From an uncultured Acetatifactor sp. (GTDB lineage Bacteria; Bacillota; Clostridia; Lachnospirales; Lachnospiraceae), in the NCBI GenBank assembly GCA_910578215.1, contig CAJTPH010000051.1:1-20299 (forward strand): a DNA stretch of 20,299 nt, read 5' to 3'. Positions 7,830 through 15,923 of this stretch are shown in pieces. The translations under genes and the position numbers were made by a program. Position 1 is the stretch's first letter, and each line of letters starts with the position of its first letter. A model generated the notes under the pieces. The model searched no databases and had not been told where the DNA came from. It worked only from the letters and a program-made list of their open reading frames with translations.

Positions 7830-8795
7830 ATGGGGAAATTGACAATAGGAAATGTCACCTTGGAAAACAATGTGATTTTGGCTCCCATGGCAGGTGTGAC
7901 GGACCTGCCTTTTCGTTTGCTGTGCAGGCGGCAGGGGGCGGGCATGGTCTGCATGGAGATGGTCAGCGCCAAGGCGATATATTATAATAACAAAAGCACG
8001 GAGGAGCTTTTGAGGGTACACCCGGAGGAATGTCCTGCGTCCCTGCAGCTCTTTGGCTCGGACCCCCAAATTATCGCCGATATGGCAAAACGTATCCAGG
8101 AGCGCCCCTTTGCCATTATCGATTTCAACATGGGCTGCCCTGTTCCCAAGGTGGTAAATAACGGGGAGGGCTCTGCGCTGATGAAGAATCCCCGGCTTGT
8201 GGAGGAAATACTGACGGCTCTGGTAAAGGCGGTAAAAAAGCCCGTCACCGTAAAATTCCGCAAAGGCTTTGACGAGGAGCACTGCAACGGGGTGGAAATT
8301 GCCAGAATTGCTGAGGGCTGCGGCGTGGCGGCAATTGCGGTGCACGGCCGGACCAGGGAGCAGTATTACAGCGGAAGGGCTGACTGGGATATAATCAGGA
8401 AGGTGAAGGAGGCGGTAAAAATTCCAGTCATCGGAAACGGGGACGTGGACAGTCCCCAGGCGGCACGGCGCCTTATGGATGAGACCGGCTGCGACGGCGT
8501 GATGATCGGACGCGCCGCCCAGGGCAACCCCTGGATATTCCGGGAGACGGCGCGCTATCTGGAGGACGGAACCTTATTGGAAAGACCGGGCAGTCAGGAG
8601 AAAAAAGAAATCGTGCTGGAGCACGCAAGGCTGCAGCTGCAATATAAGGGCGAGTATACCGCGGTGCGGGAGATGCGCAAGCATCTGGCCTGGTATACCG
8701 CCGGAATGCCCCACTCCGCCCGTTTCAGGCAGATGATCAACTCCATGGACAGCATGGAGGAGCTTATAGCGGGGATAGAGACTATTTTCGCCTGA
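7830..8795 (+). CDS. dusB: tRNA-dihydrouridine synthase
   Basis: Dus enzymes are FMN-dependent and reduce specific uridines in tRNA to dihydrouridine. The 321-residue product has the FMN-binding TIM-barrel start APMAGVTDLPFR (residues 18-29). The DFNMGCP segment (98-104) carries the catalytic cysteine at 103. VKFRKG, AVHGRTREQYYSG, IGNGDV and MIGRAAQGNPWIF follow in family order. A C-terminal helical tRNA-binding domain completes it. The start at 7830 is chosen because AGGAG (7815-7819) lies 10 bp upstream and the family begins at this point. An in-frame TTG at 7785 lacks a ribosome binding site and would add an unusual extension. Dus1/Dus2/Dus3 specificity is not provable from motifs alone; DusB-type is the usual Firmicutes form. 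Confidence 0.93.
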   Translation: MGKLTIGNVTLENNVILAPMAGVTDLPFRLLCRRQGAGMVCMEMVSAKAIYYNNKSTEELLRVHPEECPASLQLFGSDPQIIADMAKRIQERPFAIIDFNMGCPVPKVVNNGEGSALMKNPRLVEEILTALVKAVKKPVTVKFRKGFDEEHCNGVEIARIAEGCGVAAIAVHGRTREQYYSGRADWDIIRKVKEAVKIPVIGNGDVDSPQAARRLMDETGCDGVMIGRAAQGNPWIFRETARYLEDGTLLERPGSQEKKEIVLEHARLQLQYKGEYTAVREMRKHLAWYTAGMPHSARFRQMINSMDSMEELIAGIETIFA

Positions 8796-8814
8796 ACAAG
8801 CATATATTGTCTGC

Positions 8815-9789
8815 ATGAATACTATTGTTTATTTTTATCAAAACAGAGAGCTCCGGGAGCCCGAGATAGACGTCAGGACGGAACACAGAGTAAATATGGG
8901 GACCAGGGACGGGCTGAGGACAGGGTCGGAATCCGGTCATAAAGACCGGGAATATACCCTGATTCGGGTTGGCTTTAACCTGGAGGGCGAGCTGTGGTTC
9001 GGACAGTGTGTGGGGCAGACGGTTCCGGAGGAGACCCAGGCGATTCTTGAGACGGAAGAACCTGATATGCCCTGCAAAAAGGGTATTTTTGGATTGCTGC
9101 AGCGCATTAGGCAGGAGAGGAGGGAAATGAGGTGCAGGGTGGAGCGGCAGCTGAGGCTGGAGCAGGCCCTTGCAGCCCGGGAGGAACGGCTGGAGAGAAT
9201 AGAAAAGCAGATGCGGCGTGCGGCGGAGGGCATATTGAAAAGGGCTGGCACAGAGGGCGAATGCAGCTATGTGTGCGAGGACACCCTTATGAAGTGCGCG
9301 GCATGGCAGGAATGGATGAGCCGTTTTCACGTAAAGGAGTTTGACGGATATCTGCAGGACGCCTGGATTGAACAGCTACTTCCCCTTGCGGTGCATCCCC
9401 GCTTTGTCGTCCTTGGGTCCTGTGAGGGCATCCGGGCGGTGATAGAGGGCTGTGCCCACAGAATGAAGGCGGTGAGGTGGATTTTGAAGGAGCAGGACTA
9501 CACCCCGGAGCTAACAGATTTTGTGGAGGAGTTCTGTGAGGAGTACGGGCTGGCTATCGCCCTTCAGACGGTGCCCGGCAGGGCGGCATTCAGGAAGCTG
9601 CGCCTGGACTGCACGGAGCCGGTGAATATACTTGATTTTACCGAAGAAACGGCTATCCCCATCTCCGGCATCGCGGAGGGAAGCGTCTGGCTGGATATGG
9701 TGTCCTCGGAGGAAAAGAAACGCCGTATCGCATGGCGCGGCACGGGCATCCGTTATTTTTCTCTGAAGGAAAAGTGGAAAAGGGGCTGA
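8815..9789 (+). CDS. Unrecognised protein with central coiled coil
   Basis: This 324-residue protein has no recognised family. The N-terminal about 80 residues contain a beta-rich segment (YTLIRVGFNLEGELWFGQCVG). A highly charged arginine/glutamate-rich stretch at about residues 90-145 (RQERREMRCRVERQLRLEQA and following) should form a coiled coil. The C-terminal half has alternating hydrophobic strands and helices (RFVVLGSCEGIRAVIEG, LAIALQTVPG, VNILDFTEE, SVWLDMVSSEEKKRRIAWRG), resembling an alpha/beta domain without a nucleotide-binding motif that I can name. It begins 19 bp after dusB without a good ribosome binding site, so it is probably read through from dusB. Base composition matches the core genes, indicating a resident gene. 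No signal peptide or membrane segment is seen. Confidence 0.75.
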   Translation: MNTIVYFYQNRELREPEIDVRTEHRVNMGTRDGLRTGSESGHKDREYTLIRVGFNLEGELWFGQCVGQTVPEETQAILETEEPDMPCKKGIFGLLQRIRQERREMRCRVERQLRLEQALAAREERLERIEKQMRRAAEGILKRAGTEGECSYVCEDTLMKCAAWQEWMSRFHVKEFDGYLQDAWIEQLLPLAVHPRFVVLGSCEGIRAVIEGCAHRMKAVRWILKEQDYTPELTDFVEEFCEEYGLAIALQTVPGRAAFRKLRLDCTEPVNILDFTEETAIPISGIAEGSVWLDMVSSEEKKRRIAWRGTGIRYFSLKEKWKRG

Positions 9790-9840
9790 CGGCGGCAGCT
9801 TTTATAAAAATCAGCTTCGCTATAAAAACATGCTATTTTC

Positions 9841-9869
9841 TTGACACTGCCGGTAAAAATGGGTATAAT
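9841..9869 (+). promoter_or_regulatory. Consensus sigma-A promoter of greA-lysS
   Basis: TTGACA (9841-9846), a 17-bp spacer and TATAAT (9864-9869) form a perfect consensus promoter. Transcription would start near 9876, leaving a leader of about 190 bases before greA. Confidence 0.88.
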
Positions 9870-9875
9870 ACCTTT

Positions 9876-10063
9876 GCCGGAAATGAGAGCGGAATTTTAG
9901 TGAATTTGTCGGAAATCAACGCCGGGCAGACAGCCGCGGCGCGTATTATGCACACGGGCGTCCGTAGGAAGATTGTCGGCGGGGCTGACGGGCGCCCGGC
10001 GCGCGAGTAAGGAAAATTTCCTCTACTCGATTAATGATAGAAAGAATGGAAGGGTGTAAAAGA
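9876..10063 (+). other. Long greA 5' leader
   Basis: The 188 bases between the predicted start of transcription and the greA ATG contain GC-rich self-complementary stretches, including CGGGCGCCCG near 9990, and the palindrome GGAAAATTTCC at about 10012-10022. No known riboswitch fold was recognised. A short open frame crossing this area overlaps the promoter and has no family features, so I do not call a gene. Confidence 0.4.
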
Positions 10064-10546
10064 ATGCAGGAGAAAAAAAATATCTTGACTTATGAGGGTC
10101 TCAGAAAATATGAGGACGAGTTGCATCAACTGAAGGTTGTAAAACGCCAGGAGGTTGCCCAGAAGATCAAAGAGGCCAGGGAACAGGGAGACCTTTCCGA
10201 AAACGCCGAGTACGATGCGGCGAAGGACGAGCAGCGCGACATTGAGGCCAGGATCGAAGAACTGGAAAAGATCCTGAAGAACGCGGAGGTCGTGGTGGAG
10301 GATGAGGTCGATCTGGACAAAATCAACGTAGGCTGCCGTGTAAAGCTCCTGGACATAGTATACAGCGAGGAAATCGAATATAAGATCGTAGGCTCCTCAG
10401 AGGCGGACAGCCTTAAGGGCAAGATTTCCAACGAAAGCCCTGTGGGAAAAGCCCTGCTTGGCTGTAAGGTGGGAGACACCGTGGAGGTGGAGACCTCGGC
10501 GGGCGTATTTTCGTACAAGGTATTGGAAATTCAGAGAAGCAACTGA
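10064..10546 (+). CDS. greA: Transcription elongation factor GreA
   Basis: GreA rescues backtracked RNA polymerase by stimulating transcript cleavage through the secondary channel. The 160-residue product starts MQEKKNILTYEGLRKYEDEL and has the long antiparallel coiled coil (to about residue 75), including ARE-QGDLSENAEYDAAKDEQ with the acidic tip residues. A C-terminal FKBP-like domain follows (VGCRVKLLDIVYSEEIEYKIVG, ISNESPVGKALLGCKVGDTV). An in-frame ATG at 10034 would add ten atypical residues. The start at 10064, preceded by an AAGGGTG element, agrees with family length. lysS follows, a conserved greA-lysS arrangement, with a hairpin in between that could tune the ratio of the two products. 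Confidence 0.95.
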   Translation: MQEKKNILTYEGLRKYEDELHQLKVVKRQEVAQKIKEAREQGDLSENAEYDAAKDEQRDIEARIEELEKILKNAEVVVEDEVDLDKINVGCRVKLLDIVYSEEIEYKIVGSSEADSLKGKISNESPVGKALLGCKVGDTVEVETSAGVFSYKVLEIQRSN

Positions 10547-10559
10547 CGCCGAAGGATTT

Positions 10560-10590
10560 CCGGGCGGCGGGAAAAGCCCGGAGTATTTTT
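10560..10590 (+). terminator. Hairpin between greA and lysS
   Basis: CCGGGC (10560-10565) pairs with GCCCGG (10576-10581), and AGTATTTTT follows. It is a partial intrinsic terminator or attenuator inside the presumed greA-lysS operon. Confidence 0.6.
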
Positions 10591-10620
10591 GGCATGGTTG
10601 AGAAATGAGGTAGACAAGTC

Positions 10621-12132
10621 GTGGCAGAAGCACAGAACACAAACACACGGAACACGGATGTACAGGAACAGGATTTGAACCAGCTGCTGCAGATCAGGCG
10701 GGAAAAGCTTGCGGGTCTTCAGGAGGCGGGGAAGGACCCTTTTAAAATAACAAAATATGATGTGACACATCACAGCACCGATATCAAGGAAGCTTATGGG
10801 GAGCTTGAGGGAAAAAGCGTCCGTATCGCAGGCCGTATGATGTCCAAACGCGTTATGGGAAAGGCTTCCTTCTGCAATATTCAGGACCTGCCCGGCAATA
10901 TTCAGTGCTATGTGGCAAGGGACAGCATCGGCGAGGAACCCTACGCCGACTTCAAGAAATATGACGTGGGTGATATTTTGGGCATCGAGGGCGAGGTATT
11001 TACCACAAAGACCGGTGAGATCTCCGTACATGCCTCAAAGGTCACCCTTTTATCCAAGAGCCTGCAGATCCTGCCGGAGAAATATCATGGGCTGACCAAC
11101 ACGGACCTGCGCTACCGCCAGAGATATACGGATCTGATTATGAATACCGAGGTGAAGGACACCTTTGTAAAGCGCTCCAGGATCATTAAGTCCATCCGGC
11201 AGTTTTTGGACGGGCAGGGCTTTATGGAGGTGGAGACCCCCATGCTTGTGTCAAATGCCGGCGGCGCGGCGGCAAGGCCCTTTGGGACCCATTACAATGC
11301 CCTGGACGAGGATGTAAAGCTCCGCATTTCCCTGGAGCTTTACCTGAAAAGGCTGATCGTGGGCGGTCTGGAAAGAGTATATGAAATCGGGCGCGTTTTC
11401 CGCAACGAGGGTGTGGACACAAGACACAACCCGGAGTTTACCCTGATGGAGCTTTATCAGGCATACACAGATTATTTCGGCATGATGGAACTGACGGAAA
11501 ACATGTTCCGCTATCTTGCAAATGAGGTGTGCGGCGGCTCCGTCATCACCTACGGCGAGCACACCATCGATCTGGGCAGGCCCTTTGAGCGCATGACCAT
11601 GCTGGAGGCAGTTAAGAAATATGCAGGCGTGGATTTTGACCAGGTGGCAGATACCGCGGCGGCGAAGGCGCTGGCGAAGGAGCGTCATGTTGAGTTTGAG
11701 GAGCGCCATGAGAAGGGCGACATCCTGAATCTTTTCTTTGAGGAGTTTGTGGAGGAGCATCTGATACAGCCCACCTTCATTATGGATCACCCGGTGGAGG
11801 TTTCACCGCTCACAAAGAGAAAGCCGGACAAGCCGGACTATGTGGAGCGTTTCGAGCTCTTTATCAACGGCTGGGAGATGTGCAACGCCTACTCCGAGCT
11901 CAATGACCCCGTCGACCAGAGAGAGCGTTTTAAGGCCCAGGAGGCTGCCCTTGCGAAAGGCGACGAGGAGGCAAACACCACGGACGAGGACTTCATGAAT
12001 GCCCTGGAAATCGGCATGCCGCCCACCGGAGGTATCGGGTACGGAATTGACAGGCTGGTGATGCTGCTCACAAATTCGCCTGCGATAAGGGATGTGCTGC
12101 TGTTTCCGACAATGAAGTCGCTTGACAAATAA
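10621..12132 (+). CDS. lysS: Lysyl-tRNA synthetase, class II
   Basis: LysRS charges tRNA-Lys with lysine. The 503-residue protein has an N-terminal OB-fold anticodon-binding domain (about residues 55-165, VRIAGRMMSKRVMGKASF, GDILGIEGEVF). The class II catalytic core follows: motif 1 around RYRQRYTDLIMN, motif 2 FRNEGVDTRHNPEFTLME and motif 3 GGIGYGIDRLVMLL near the C-terminus. The start codon is GTG at 10621, with GAGG about 10 bp upstream. The first about 15 residues (AEAQNTNTRNTDVQEQ) form a short variable extension. It is probably cotranscribed with greA. It is the last gene of the core block; base composition drops sharply soon after its stop codon. Confidence 0.97.
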   Translation: MAEAQNTNTRNTDVQEQDLNQLLQIRREKLAGLQEAGKDPFKITKYDVTHHSTDIKEAYGELEGKSVRIAGRMMSKRVMGKASFCNIQDLPGNIQCYVARDSIGEEPYADFKKYDVGDILGIEGEVFTTKTGEISVHASKVTLLSKSLQILPEKYHGLTNTDLRYRQRYTDLIMNTEVKDTFVKRSRIIKSIRQFLDGQGFMEVETPMLVSNAGGAAARPFGTHYNALDEDVKLRISLELYLKRLIVGGLERVYEIGRVFRNEGVDTRHNPEFTLMELYQAYTDYFGMMELTENMFRYLANEVCGGSVITYGEHTIDLGRPFERMTMLEAVKKYAGVDFDQVADTAAAKALAKERHVEFEERHEKGDILNLFFEEFVEEHLIQPTFIMDHPVEVSPLTKRKPDKPDYVERFELFINGWEMCNAYSELNDPVDQRERFKAQEAALAKGDEEANTTDEDFMNALEIGMPPTGGIGYGIDRLVMLLTNSPAIRDVLLFPTMKSLDK

Positions 12133-12304
12133 AGCCAGTGTTTATGCGGGTTTGAGGGCACTTGGGATATAAAAAATTGACCCATTTTGCCACAAAGTTC
12201 AGCAAATTTTTTTCCCTATAATACCTGATAATGCTCGATAATGATAAGCTCCCCATATGGTAGACAATGGAAAAATTCAAAACTATCACATGAGGAGCAT
12301 ATCT
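12133..12304 (+). promoter_or_regulatory. Junction between lysS and the island; possible promoter and operator repeats
   Basis: After the lysS stop the sequence becomes AT-rich. TATAAT at 12217-12222 is a good -10 box without a convincing -35. Just downstream, GATAATG occurs at 12227-12233 and 12237-12243, with a related GATAAG at 12243-12248. These could be operator sites for the regulator encoded next. TGGTAGACAATGG near 12259 resembles the end of an IS3-family element, in keeping with the transposase-like start at 12305. No lysS terminator was recognised. Confidence 0.4.
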
Positions 12305-12382
12305 ATGTCTAAAAGAAAATACACAAAAGACTTCATGCTAAATGGCATTACATTGGGAACGGTTGCCTTATACCCCATTTGA
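12305..12382 (+). pseudogene. Possible IS3-type transposase OrfA start, truncated to 25 codons
   Basis: The ATG at 12305 has an excellent ribosome binding site, GAGGAG 7 bp upstream. The peptide starts MSKRKYTKDF, closely resembling the first residues of OrfA proteins of IS3-family insertion sequences, then ends after 25 codons (LNGITLGTVALYPI). The frame overlaps the start of the following regulator gene (12342), which lacks its own ribosome binding site. It may therefore now serve as a leader peptide that delivers ribosomes to the restriction-modification operon. The transposase origin rests on ten residues and is tentative. Confidence 0.4.
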
Positions 12383-12566
12383 TAATCACATGAACAAATC
12401 TCAGTTGCGGGAAGCGGTGAAAATCAGCACAAACGCAATTGCTAAATTAGGAAGAATTGAATCAGTTTCACTTGATACTTTGGAGAAGATTTGCTGTGCT
12501 TTGTCTTGTTCCATAGAAGATATCATGACGTTCACGGTCGAATCATCCAAAGGAGAATCAAAATGA
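12342..12566 (+). CDS. Small XRE/Cro-type transcriptional regulator
   Basis: This 74-residue protein consists almost wholly of a Cro/C1-type helix-turn-helix: HMNKSQLREAVKISTNAIAKL, then the typical VSLDTLEKICCALSCSIEDIM. It is of the kind common in Firmicutes mobile regions. The ATG at 12342 gives the usual family length, but no ribosome binding site precedes it. An internal ATG at 12390 is the alternative. Its stop overlaps the start of the first methyltransferase by 4 bp (ATGA), so regulator and methyltransferases are translationally coupled. By position it most likely controls methyltransferase expression, either alone or together with the second regulator at 15924-16133. Confidence 0.85.
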   Translation: MALHWERLPYTPFDNHMNKSQLREAVKISTNAIAKLGRIESVSLDTLEKICCALSCSIEDIMTFTVESSKGESK

Positions 12567-13759
12567 ATGCTTTAATTAGAGAAAAAGGCGGAACTTTTTC
12601 GCTAAACAAAAACGAACCTATACATAGATGGTATTCTTATATAGAAGGATATTCATCCTGTTTAATTGCTGAAGAACTTAAGATGCTTCTTGTGTTGAAA
12701 CCGGATATCAAAACGATTTACGATCCTTTTTGCGGGACAGGTACAACTTCTCTTGTTGCAGCAACTCACGGTATCAAGTCTTTTTATAGCGAATCAAATC
12801 CTTTTATGCAATCAGTCATCGAGACAAAAATCAACTGTGTGCGAAAACTTGATCAAGATACTGTAATTCCCAAATTGATTGAATATCTTGCTTTAATCAA
12901 TACCGTCAGAGTTGAAAATCACGCATCTTGGAATGGCTTTGAAAAATTCTTTGAAGGAAAGCAATTAAACGAATTGTTGACCATAAAAGAACTCATTTCC
13001 AAAGAAGATGATAAATCAGTAAAAAATATTCTTGCTTTAGCGTTGAGTTCCATCGTTGTTAAAGTTTCAAAAATGACTAGACGAGGCGATCTTCGCTATG
13101 CTACTGAGAAGGAATACCGTGAAGAAAATGTGCTGGAGTGTTTTGCTGATAAGCTAAATGAAATAATTTTTGATATTCAACATCATAAATCCATTATCAA
13201 ATGTGGAACAATAAAAGTTAGCGATGATGCCCGTTATAATGACTATGTTAATGCTTTTGATTGCGTTATCACATCGCCCCCGTATCTTAATGGAACAAAT
13301 TACATCCGCAATACAAAGTTGGAACTTAAATTGAATGATTTTATAACGAGCGAAAGTGATTTACCCAGCTTTCATTCAAAAGGTATCATAGCAGGAATCA
13401 ATAACGTTTCAAAACGAACAGTAATAGATACGATTTTGCCAGTAGTAGAGCCATATTTGAAACAGTTACAGCCGGTTTCTTACGATGAACGAATCCCCAA
13501 AATGGTCGCAGGATATTTCAGAGATATGGATACGGTTATCCAAAAGTTAAGCAAATCCATTAAGTCTGGTGGCCTATTTACAATGGATATTGGAGATTCT
13601 CAATTTGCCGGGGTACACATTCCGACGCATCAGATTCTTTCAAACATTTGCGTCCAATATGGGTTCTCCTTATATGACGAAGAAATATTACGTGAAAGAC
13701 GTTCCAAGAATGGCATGATCTTAACACAAAGATTGCTGAGATACAGATTGGAGAAATGA
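12563..13759 (+). CDS. DNA methyltransferase 1 (SPPY type)
   Basis: This 398-residue protein carries both core motifs of amino-methyltransferases: the AdoMet-binding motif I DPFCGTGTT at residues 54-62 and the catalytic motif IV TSPPY at 237-241. The order is motif I first, with about 175 residues between. The N-terminal HRWYSYIEGYSS precedes motif I in place of motif X. SPPY is most often found in N4-cytosine methyltransferases, though N6-adenine activity is possible. The ATG at 12563 follows AGGAG and overlaps the preceding stop. An open frame extends further upstream (to 12491) but would overlap the regulator gene. The stop overlaps the start of methyltransferase 2 by 4 bp. The gene is AT-rich compared with the core genes, consistent with transfer. 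Role inferred: protection of one strand or site of the cognate restriction enzyme. Confidence 0.88.
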   Translation: MNALIREKGGTFSLNKNEPIHRWYSYIEGYSSCLIAEELKMLLVLKPDIKTIYDPFCGTGTTSLVAATHGIKSFYSESNPFMQSVIETKINCVRKLDQDTVIPKLIEYLALINTVRVENHASWNGFEKFFEGKQLNELLTIKELISKEDDKSVKNILALALSSIVVKVSKMTRRGDLRYATEKEYREENVLECFADKLNEIIFDIQHHKSIIKCGTIKVSDDARYNDYVNAFDCVITSPPYLNGTNYIRNTKLELKLNDFITSESDLPSFHSKGIIAGINNVSKRTVIDTILPVVEPYLKQLQPVSYDERIPKMVAGYFRDMDTVIQKLSKSIKSGGLFTMDIGDSQFAGVHIPTHQILSNICVQYGFSLYDEEILRERRSKNGMILTQRLLRYRLEK

Positions 13760-14892
13760 TGGATATAGCGTTCAGAAAAAAAGCAGAACAATTCGTTTCC
13801 TGTCTGCCATATAAGCAATCCCCATACGGGAATAGAAACTGGGGACATCCCTGGCACTCACTTTGTTCCTATCACGGGAAACTGAAACCAGCGATAGCCC
13901 ATTGGCTTATTTCTGAATTTACAAGCGAAGGTGATGTGGTTTTAGACCCTTTATGTGGAGTGGGTACTATTCCTTTTGAAGCTTGTCTGCAAGGGCGAGT
14001 TGGGATAGGAAACGATTTAAGCGAATTGGCGTATGTTGTTACCAAAGCTAAAGTTGAAAAGCCTAATTATAGTGGTGTAGAAGATGTTATACGTCAACTA
14101 GATGATTACATTAAAAAAAACAAAGGCAGCAAATCTATTACAGAATATGAGGACTTCGGATTCAACGGGAAACTTCCACAATATTTCGAGCATGAGACAT
14201 ATAAAGAGATTTTGTGCGCAAGGGCTTTTTTCCTTCACAGATTTTCTTCAATTTCGCCCGAAGAAGCAATGGTCTTTTCCGCGCTTTTACACGTGTTACA
14301 TGGAAATAGGCCCTACGCGCTTTCACGGCATTCACATCCGTTAACACCGTATGCTCCTACGGGGGAATTCGAGTATAAAAGTGTGATTGAAAAGGTTGTT
14401 CAGAAAGTTAATGCTAGCTATACAAAACTTGAACAATCTCAAATAACGCAAGGCCGTGCTGTTTATGGTGATTACAAAGACCTAGCAGCCCAAAATATCA
14501 AAGCTGATTTTATAATCTGTTCACCTCCTTTTGCGGGCTCTATTCGGTTTTATATGCAAAATTGGATGCGGCTTTGGCTTTGTGGATGGGAGCCGAAAGA
14601 TTATAAAGAAGCTGACGAAAAATTCTTAGATAAATTACAAGAAAAAAACTTCGATCTTTATTACAGTTTCTTTAAAATGTGTGCTGATGTTCTAAATGAC
14701 AATGGAAAGGTAATTTTGCATCTTGGTAAAACTAAAACCGCGGATATGGGTGCTGAGCTTTCAAAGCGTGCAGAATCTTGGTTTGATCTTGTTTATCTGG
14801 CTGGAGAAGATGTCAGAGCCATCGAGAAGCACGGTATCAAAGACAAAGGAGTAACTGTAGAACATCAGTATTTGTTGCTGCAAAAAAAATGA
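13756..14892 (+). CDS. DNA methyltransferase 2 (SPPF type)
   Basis: This 378-residue protein is a second complete methyltransferase, not the other half of the first: it has its own motif I LDPLCGVGTIPFEA (near residues 62-75) and motif IV CSPPF (255-259). The N-terminal GHPWHSLCSYHGKLKP is typical of a subset of N4/N6 methyltransferases in which this segment precedes motif I. Its start overlaps the stop of methyltransferase 1 in an ATGA, with GGAG just upstream. Two adjacent, non-identical methyltransferases are the standard solution for restriction enzymes with asymmetric sites, where each strand needs its own modification. That reading is inference. The stop codon lies in the stem of the convergent terminator. 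Confidence 0.88.
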   Translation: MMDIAFRKKAEQFVSCLPYKQSPYGNRNWGHPWHSLCSYHGKLKPAIAHWLISEFTSEGDVVLDPLCGVGTIPFEACLQGRVGIGNDLSELAYVVTKAKVEKPNYSGVEDVIRQLDDYIKKNKGSKSITEYEDFGFNGKLPQYFEHETYKEILCARAFFLHRFSSISPEEAMVFSALLHVLHGNRPYALSRHSHPLTPYAPTGEFEYKSVIEKVVQKVNASYTKLEQSQITQGRAVYGDYKDLAAQNIKADFIICSPPFAGSIRFYMQNWMRLWLCGWEPKDYKEADEKFLDKLQEKNFDLYYSFFKMCADVLNDNGKVILHLGKTKTADMGAELSKRAESWFDLVYLAGEDVRAIEKHGIKDKGVTVEHQYLLLQKK

Positions 14893-14916
14893 GGTGGGAT
14901 TAATGCCCCGCCTCAT
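14889..14916. terminator. Bidirectional terminator between methyltransferase and nuclease arms
   Basis: ATGAGGTGGG (14889-14898) pairs with CCCGCCTCAT (14907-14916), a 10-bp stem with one G-U pair. Eight A residues precede it (14882-14889) and a T-rich stretch follows, so it can terminate transcripts from both sides. It contains the stop codon of methyltransferase 2 and lies 10 bp from the stop of the nuclease gene. Confidence 0.85.
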
Positions 14917-14925
14917 TTGTAGAGT

Positions 14926-15921
14926 TTATTTTATGAGTGAATTTGCATAGGTAATCCAGGACTCTGATAGAGCAGTAGCATACTGGAAGAAATCGATGCC
15001 TGTATCAGCAAGGATGCGATTTCTCAATTTGCATACTTCGTCCATATGTCTGGAATTTTTCACAAGCAATGCATCGACATCAGTTGGATTTTGCAATCTT
15101 CTAAGAGCTTCTGGATTATATTGTGGTTCTTCAGCCAGTAAATGATAGTCAAAGCCAGTATGTACAGCTAATTGGTGTAGTTTAGCATCAGTATAAAATT
15201 CAGAAGGCCATTTGCCGGTCTTATTGCCGTTGCAAACACGACAGAGCAAGGTCCCAGAATCAGTTGTTGCAGGCCACAAATAGTAGACTGGCAATGTATG
15301 ATCTATCGGTTTTTCTTTGTTGGAGGTTACGCCACTCAAATCCTTACCGCAATTGAAACATTTAAGGCCATATTTTCGTTCAATTGCCTTGCGGCTCACA
15401 CGAGTTGTGCCGGCAACCTCGATTAAGAGACGTCGTTTCTGGGAAGATTCAAAGTGTTGATCAGAAGTTCTGGTTCCGTTTTTAATAGCGTTATAATTTG
15501 TTTTGCACATTATACACTCACCCTGTCTTCCGGATTTCAGGACAGCGTGTTTGTGGAAGCAATCAACAGGTTTGAGGGTGTTGCATATTAAACAGTACTT
15601 ATACAGTGGAGCATTTTCTATGTATTCATCATGGGAGATGACAAACTCTCCTTCTTGCACAGAAACAGCATCTCCGTTATCATTATTAACATCCATAGAA
15701 AAATCAAACAAGTGTTGCTCTCCACCAGAATAATGTTCATATCCACATTTGGGGCAAATAATAGAATAATCTTCGTCGATATCATCTTTTTTGACAGTGA
15801 TCACCTCCGTACAATCGGGATTGAGACATTGTAATACTTTATAAAGTGTTTGTCCATCAACATGATCCGGGCGATACTGACCTATTTTATTTAAGTTGCT
15901 ATATATTTTCCTTCGTGCCAT
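14926..15921 (-). CDS. HNH nuclease with three zinc-binding cysteine clusters; probable restriction endonuclease
   Basis: The 331-residue protein has a zinc ribbon at C32/C37/C56/C59 and a second four-cysteine cluster at C110/C113/C136/C139. The HNH domain is framed by C188/C191 and C227/C230, with D207-H208 as the expected metal/base pair and N231 in CNGNKTGKWPSEFY. The C-terminal 90 residues are helical and unassigned. No helicase or ATPase motif is present, as expected for a simple type II enzyme. GGAGG precedes the ATG, which lies 2 bp after the stop of the C-protein-like regulator, a classic controller-restriction gene order. The two methyltransferases face it across a shared terminator. 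Restriction activity is inferred from HNH fold and context. A homing or mobile-element HNH nuclease is less likely given the neighbours. Confidence 0.82.
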   Translation of the reverse strand: MARRKIYSNLNKIGQYRPDHVDGQTLYKVLQCLNPDCTEVITVKKDDIDEDYSIICPKCGYEHYSGGEQHLFDFSMDVNNDNGDAVSVQEGEFVISHDEYIENAPLYKYCLICNTLKPVDCFHKHAVLKSGRQGECIMCKTNYNAIKNGTRTSDQHFESSQKRRLLIEVAGTTRVSRKAIERKYGLKCFNCGKDLSGVTSNKEKPIDHTLPVYYLWPATTDSGTLLCRVCNGNKTGKWPSEFYTDAKLHQLAVHTGFDYHLLAEEPQYNPEALRRLQNPTDVDALLVKNSRHMDEVCKLRNRILADTGIDFFQYATALSESWITYANSLIK

Positions 15922-15923
15922 GC

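Noticed and set aside
9732..10010. Small open frame between the coiled-coil gene and greA
   Set aside because: It begins inside the preceding gene, crosses a perfect promoter and has no ribosome binding site or family features.
9876..10063. Riboswitch in the greA leader
   Set aside because: GC-rich pairing is visible but no known riboswitch core could be recognised.
10126..10518. Serine-rich frame on the - strand opposite greA
   Set aside because: It is the complement of glutamate/lysine-rich greA codons; greA itself is certain.
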